DNA of 10,034 nucleotides from JBDNDK01 sp046719185 (GTDB taxonomy: Bacteria; Armatimonadota; UBA5829), in NCBI GenBank assembly GCA_046719185.1, contig JBDNDK010000084.1:1-10034 (forward strand), in the 5' to 3' direction. Positions 8,201-10,034 of this stretch are shown in pieces (position 1 is the first letter of the stretch; each line of letters opens with the position of its first letter). A program made the position numbers and the translations under genes. Below the pieces are notes generated by a model. The model worked only from the letters and a program-made list of their open reading frames with translations. It had not been told where the DNA came from and made no database searches.

Positions 8201-10034
8201 TTGGGTGGAAACAATCTAAGTGTTCTTGATGGAATAGCAGATGAGCCAAAACAGTATTTTTACTCATTTGTTGCAACAGATGGAGTTGAATGGGCAAGAT
8301 ATCATCCTGATACATCTAATGCTGCTAGCACTGTGATAGTTGATTTAACTGATGATGGGGATGCTGGTGGAGATTATGATATTGCTCAAAGTTTAGATGG
8401 TGGTGCTGGAATAAGGTTCAAAATTACAGCTCCTCCTGTTAATGGAGATGGAATAGATACACCATTAGTTGGTCCTATTATTACATCACTCCCAGAGCCT
8501 CCTGGAATAATACCGGATGTTGTAGTGAGAGTAAATAATAGTGTGGTTCAAGCAAATGATCAAAAGAGTGGCTGGTCAAAAGCTGGTGATGAAAGATATT
8601 CTGTGATGAGAGGTATATCAACTTCGATACCGGGTTATGATGGCAGAGAGTGGATTGAGCTTGATGATGCTAGATTAGTTGGCAGTATTGAAGGTGTTTA
8701 TACATCACTTGATGATCTTAGAAATGATAACAACAATTATTATCAAATATTCAATCCGAACATATATGTTATGTCTGCATCAACTCTTGCAAGTGACTCA
8801 ACAAATAGGACTTTTGTGCCACAGCAGCCATGGTGGATAAGAGAAATAGTTGAGATTAATACAAAGGCTGATTTTACAGGTGATGATATACCGGTTACCC
8901 AAATTGACAAGCAGGGAAGGATTGTGTTTCCTGTTGGTCTTGATTCTTCTGTAGAAGTTATTTATATAAGATACTTGCAAAATGGTTATAGAATGGGTGA
9001 TAGACTTGTAAGACTTAGCACACTATTGCCTGCTGCAAATACTCCTGTGTGGGTAAAATATTCTGACATAAGATTCAGTCATTTGATTGAGGGAACAGCT
9101 GAACAATGGTTCTTTGGTTGGATTTCATCAAATGAACATTTCAGACCAAATGGTGATTCTGCAGCTAGAATTAAATCTAATGCTCTTGATCCAACATCAA
9201 GCTTGCTTGGTGTGTTTCTTAATCAGAATGCTGAAGGTATTAACTACTTCAATCCGTTCACAACAACATTATTTAATGATCAGTCTCCTGTATCTCTTCA
9301 AAGGCTATTGCCAAACGGGACTGGCATACTCTATGGCAGATATTATAGAGGTGGAGATTATATAATTGATAGATCCAATGGCATTATTGAGTTTACAGAT
9401 CCCCAGCCGAATGCTGTGAGGGCAACATATCACTTTGGTAGAAAAATGCCAGAGACAATTGGTGGTAATACAGCTCCGATTCTTGAAAGGGGAAGAGTAA
9501 CACCTGATACTGGTGGAATGGGTCAGGAATTTACATTCTCAGTTATTTATAGAGACCTTGATGGGGTGCTTGGGCAAGCTCCTGAGTATGTTAGGGTTTA
9601 TATTGATAATGTGGCATATAATATGACACCTGCTACAAGTCAGACTGGAACTTTTGTTTACAGAGAAGGTGTTTTATATGAATACAAAACATCAGTTCTC
9701 ACTGGTGGCTCACATAGCTATAGATTCGAAACTTCTGATGGATCTGCTGTGGCTATATATGATGATTTCACTAGATTAGATGAAACAAATCCAGCTGGTG
9801 CTCCACATAGGCCAGCATCTGGAGTTACAATCAGAGATTTAAATGGTCCTTGGGTAAATAATCCACCTGTATTGCTTGAAGGTAGTGCAACACCAAATCC
9901 AGTGTCCAGCACAATAACCAACCTGCAGAGTGTTGAATATTCTGTAGTTTATAGAGATGCTGATAATGATGCTCCATATGCTTATGAAGAAGCATTAGAT
10001 TCTGCATACAGAGCAAAGGATGGCAGTGGAAAAT
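5270..10034 (+). CDS. Giant secreted repeat protein, cadherin/FN3-like domains (3' truncated)
   Basis: One frame stays open without a stop from the ATG at 5270 to the window end: 1588 complete codons and still unfinished. Residues 1-28 form a signal peptide (MKTTSKYF, hydrophobic core, likely cut after SSLFA). Residues ~29-300 are a beta-rich N-terminal region of unknown type. From ~305 onward come divergent Ig-fold-like repeats with a common grammar: FxFxVxYRDPDG near the front, V-x-V-Y-I-D/N-N, a MxP segment, NGVxYxYxT, then HxYYFExSDG. Examples are YRDPDG at about 783, HTYYFEASDG at 697, HYYEFTDDWG at 853 and SHSYRFETSDG at 1481. Several units begin with GPxV/I, twice followed by VNNP. An unlike segment (~1068-1397) separates the third and fourth clear repeats. 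The acidic D-x-D-G loops suggest calcium binding. No enzymatic motif is seen. It is probably a surface-layer, adhesin or matrix protein; whether it ends in the GWNMIGNPF module cannot be seen. Confidence 0.9.
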   Translation, partial: MKTTSKYFALIIVYAAMLSFISTSSLFAGIESFTVVGPSGRTANSIWTFEAVWKNDDGVPPSPTRSVNDTFGDPLTGAGYAAAGPWSMGIILITEVDGRPVNSPFFFYDNQGTGDLVMLNGIPMYYVEGNIRSGAKYRVCVSAGLKMINEVQRPNYMIGDIPAFLRTKANPSGGAPNITDVRTFIPINNGVSYDDWTSSDNSNYNNLIWTPKDDFPYPYGTPVWYMPELRAGSNGAPAVRKIKAAAWEIPVDETADANDNPSSQEATVTVYNSTSGSGYAGVGGPTKLELLAYPEGNWPVSAAVDPLVVKPTFQTNPTTPDSGSGNHEFLFQVEYKNRYNLPPRPYIPGFTWLDTGEDAGNYGVYLYLDIAGTGDYRVYPMYPEDPIAFAAGNYNQRFFYRILPLGITNIGESGVADDGLFPGEADWGYSSLACGTYHYFFGASDDYLRFWDDSYVLHSQPDTAAWGESSVRGGTPLDPTGRRLVEYAFSDEDEPTREYSEINRDPNRRYYSFVEVLGTKIFNKEDHTLYVDRPVRVPGFYEDGLDQTYPWKASEHPDVSCRLTMPRTDNLGVSYASRKWGWERHLGTLTTINGFYRAVNPLLTGAVSLGDAASLAETAGATTSTESVFRIMYQQKDGQPPLYVRVYINNASERTGNTVAHQYTAYTMYPDPNQPQPYNFRNGVMYIYKTKLPVGPHTYYFEASDGIQQAMWPRRLDRYPYWGGSFFDWWVPTDSTEEERGTPLYIDNDYVPGPYVNNPCVLSNNTVTPGIGKQGDRFRFRVLYRDPDGQRPHSANLWIETRNGGDPIKVNMLPEVNINPTADNRQLFRNGVYYYFDTASMGDIVFDTGIRRHYYEFTDDWGRQNDPNDPIRGETTRLPASLGSWIQGPTITENERPSLNNPVVESSDGSNTPATVWTFRATYSDPNNDPPGIIKVYIGELQPDGKTILWNNGFDMQKANPADTAYANGVEYFYQTRLGGNNLSVLDGIADEPKQYFYSFVATDGVEWARYHPDTSNAASTVIVDLTDDGDAGGDYDIAQSLDGGAGIRFKITAPPVNGDGIDTPLVGPIITSLPEPPGIIPDVVVRVNNSVVQANDQKSGWSKAGDERYSVMRGISTSIPGYDGREWIELDDARLVGSIEGVYTSLDDLRNDNNNYYQIFNPNIYVMSASTLASDSTNRTFVPQQPWWIREIVEINTKADFTGDDIPVTQIDKQGRIVFPVGLDSSVEVIYIRYLQNGYRMGDRLVRLSTLLPAANTPVWVKYSDIRFSHLIEGTAEQWFFGWISSNEHFRPNGDSAARIKSNALDPTSSLLGVFLNQNAEGINYFNPFTTTLFNDQSPVSLQRLLPNGTGILYGRYYRGGDYIIDRSNGIIEFTDPQPNAVRATYHFGRKMPETIGGNTAPILERGRVTPDTGGMGQEFTFSVIYRDLDGVLGQAPEYVRVYIDNVAYNMTPATSQTGTFVYREGVLYEYKTSVLTGGSHSYRFETSDGSAVAIYDDFTRLDETNPAGAPHRPASGVTIRDLNGPWVNNPPVLLEGSATPNPVSSTITNLQSVEYSVVYRDADNDAPYAYEEALDSAYRAKDGSGK
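6182..6637 (+). repeat. Diverged repeat unit 0 of the giant protein
   Basis: This unit has EFLFQVEYKN at the front (residue ~328), a PMYPEDP segment (~380) matching the MYPDP of the next unit, and GTYHYFFGASDDYLRFW at the end (435 on). The order of elements matches the clearer repeats, but spacing is longer and the YRDPDG loop is not kept. About 500 bases (6638-7144) of unassigned coding sequence follow, with no repeat pattern that I could see. Confidence 0.45.
7145..7525 (+). repeat. Repeat unit 1 of the giant protein
   Basis: SVFRIMYQQKDGQPP, then YVRVYINN, MYPDPNQP, FRNGVMYIYKT and GPHTYYFEASDG occur in the standard order (residues 626 to ~706). A tail rich in W, R and Y follows (MWPRRLDRYPYWGG) before the next GPYV boundary. 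Confidence 0.6.
7526..7930 (+). repeat. Repeat unit 2 of the giant protein
   Basis: 135 residues from the GPYVNNPCVL boundary (residue 753) to the next GPT. It contains NTVTPGIGKQGDRFRF, VLYRDPDG, LFRNGVYYYF and RHYYEFTDDWG (HYYEF at 853). The FRNGV element is nearly the same in DNA as in unit 1 (AGAAATGGTGTT at 7310 and 7754). Confidence 0.6.
7931..8470 (+). repeat. Expanded repeat unit 3 of the giant protein
   Basis: 180 residues from GPTI (residue 888) to the next GPII (1068). The core is TVWTFRATYSDPNNDPP, IIKVYIGEL, YANGVEYFYQT and QYFYSFVATDGVEW (995 on). The unit is longer because of an insertion before the last strand and a D/G-rich tail (DLTDDGDAGGDYD). Confidence 0.55.
8471..9463 (+). 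other. Unlike segment inside the giant protein carrying two related ID-x-x-G motifs
   Basis: Residues 1068-1397 do not follow the YRDPDG repeat grammar. The segment contains two similar strands: VTQIDKQGRIVFPV (8894 on) and DYIIDRSNGIIEFTDPQP (9356 on), each followed by a V-x-x-x-Y/H strand. Between them lie WVKYSDIRFSHLIEG and FFGWISSNEHFRPNGDS. The pattern resembles 'Y-x-v-D-x-x-x-G-x-I-x-F-x-x-x-P' beta-hairpin modules of many surface proteins. I cannot name the family. Confidence 0.45.
9464..9844 (+). repeat. Repeat unit 4 of the giant protein
   Basis: The clearest unit: APILERGRVTPDT, EFTFSVIYRDLDG (GAA at residue 1420), YVRVYIDNVAYNMTP, REGVLYEYKT and SHSYRFETSDG (1481). It runs for 127 residues to the GPWVNNPPVL boundary at 9845. 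Confidence 0.6.
9845..10034 (+). repeat. Repeat unit 5 of the giant protein, cut by the window end
   Basis: GPWVNNPPVLLEGSATP (residue 1526) followed by VEYSVVYRDADNDAP repeats the front half of unit 4. The rest lies beyond the window, so the repeat array continues. Confidence 0.55.

Overview
The window looks like part of a bacterial cell-surface or secretome locus. All supported genes are on the plus strand and encode large exported, beta-rich proteins. Each start that can be judged has a GGAGG or GGGAG ribosome binding site 8-9 bases upstream. The DNA is AT-rich, and arginine is written almost only as AGA or AGG. These signs fit a low-GC bacterium. The phylum cannot be fixed from this window. 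The C-terminal 'GWNMIGNPF ... GYWLRA' module and the 'YRDPDG' repeats recall, from memory only, secreted proteins of Armatimonadota and other uncultured environmental phyla. No database comparison was possible.

Layout: (1) positions 2-703 hold the 3' end of a protein with a fibronectin type III-like segment and a second beta-sandwich-like domain. (2) 747-3017 encodes a complete 756-residue subtilisin-family (S8) serine protease with signal peptide, prodomain, full catalytic set (D152, H185, N276, S356), a beta-rich middle with a thrombospondin-type-3-like calcium loop, and two tandem C-terminal modules. (3) 3062-5056 encodes a complete 664-residue secreted protein of unknown function whose last ~190 residues carry the same kind of paired module. 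(4) 5057-5269 is a 213-base non-coding gap with a possible promoter and a hairpin. (5) 5270 to the window end is one uninterrupted reading frame of more than 1588 residues: a giant exported protein of divergent cadherin/FN3-like repeats, cut off by the window edge.

Genes 1-3 are packed tightly (43 and 44 bases between them, with an optional TAATG overlap) and probably form one operon. The giant gene may be read through or may have its own promoter in the 213-base gap. The likely theme is surface structure or extracellular polymer handling: one protease plus several large extracellular proteins. The C-terminal module shared by the protease and its neighbour suggests that the two go to the same place or bind the same partner. 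This is inference. No RNA genes, mobile elements, CRISPR arrays or minus-strand genes could be supported.
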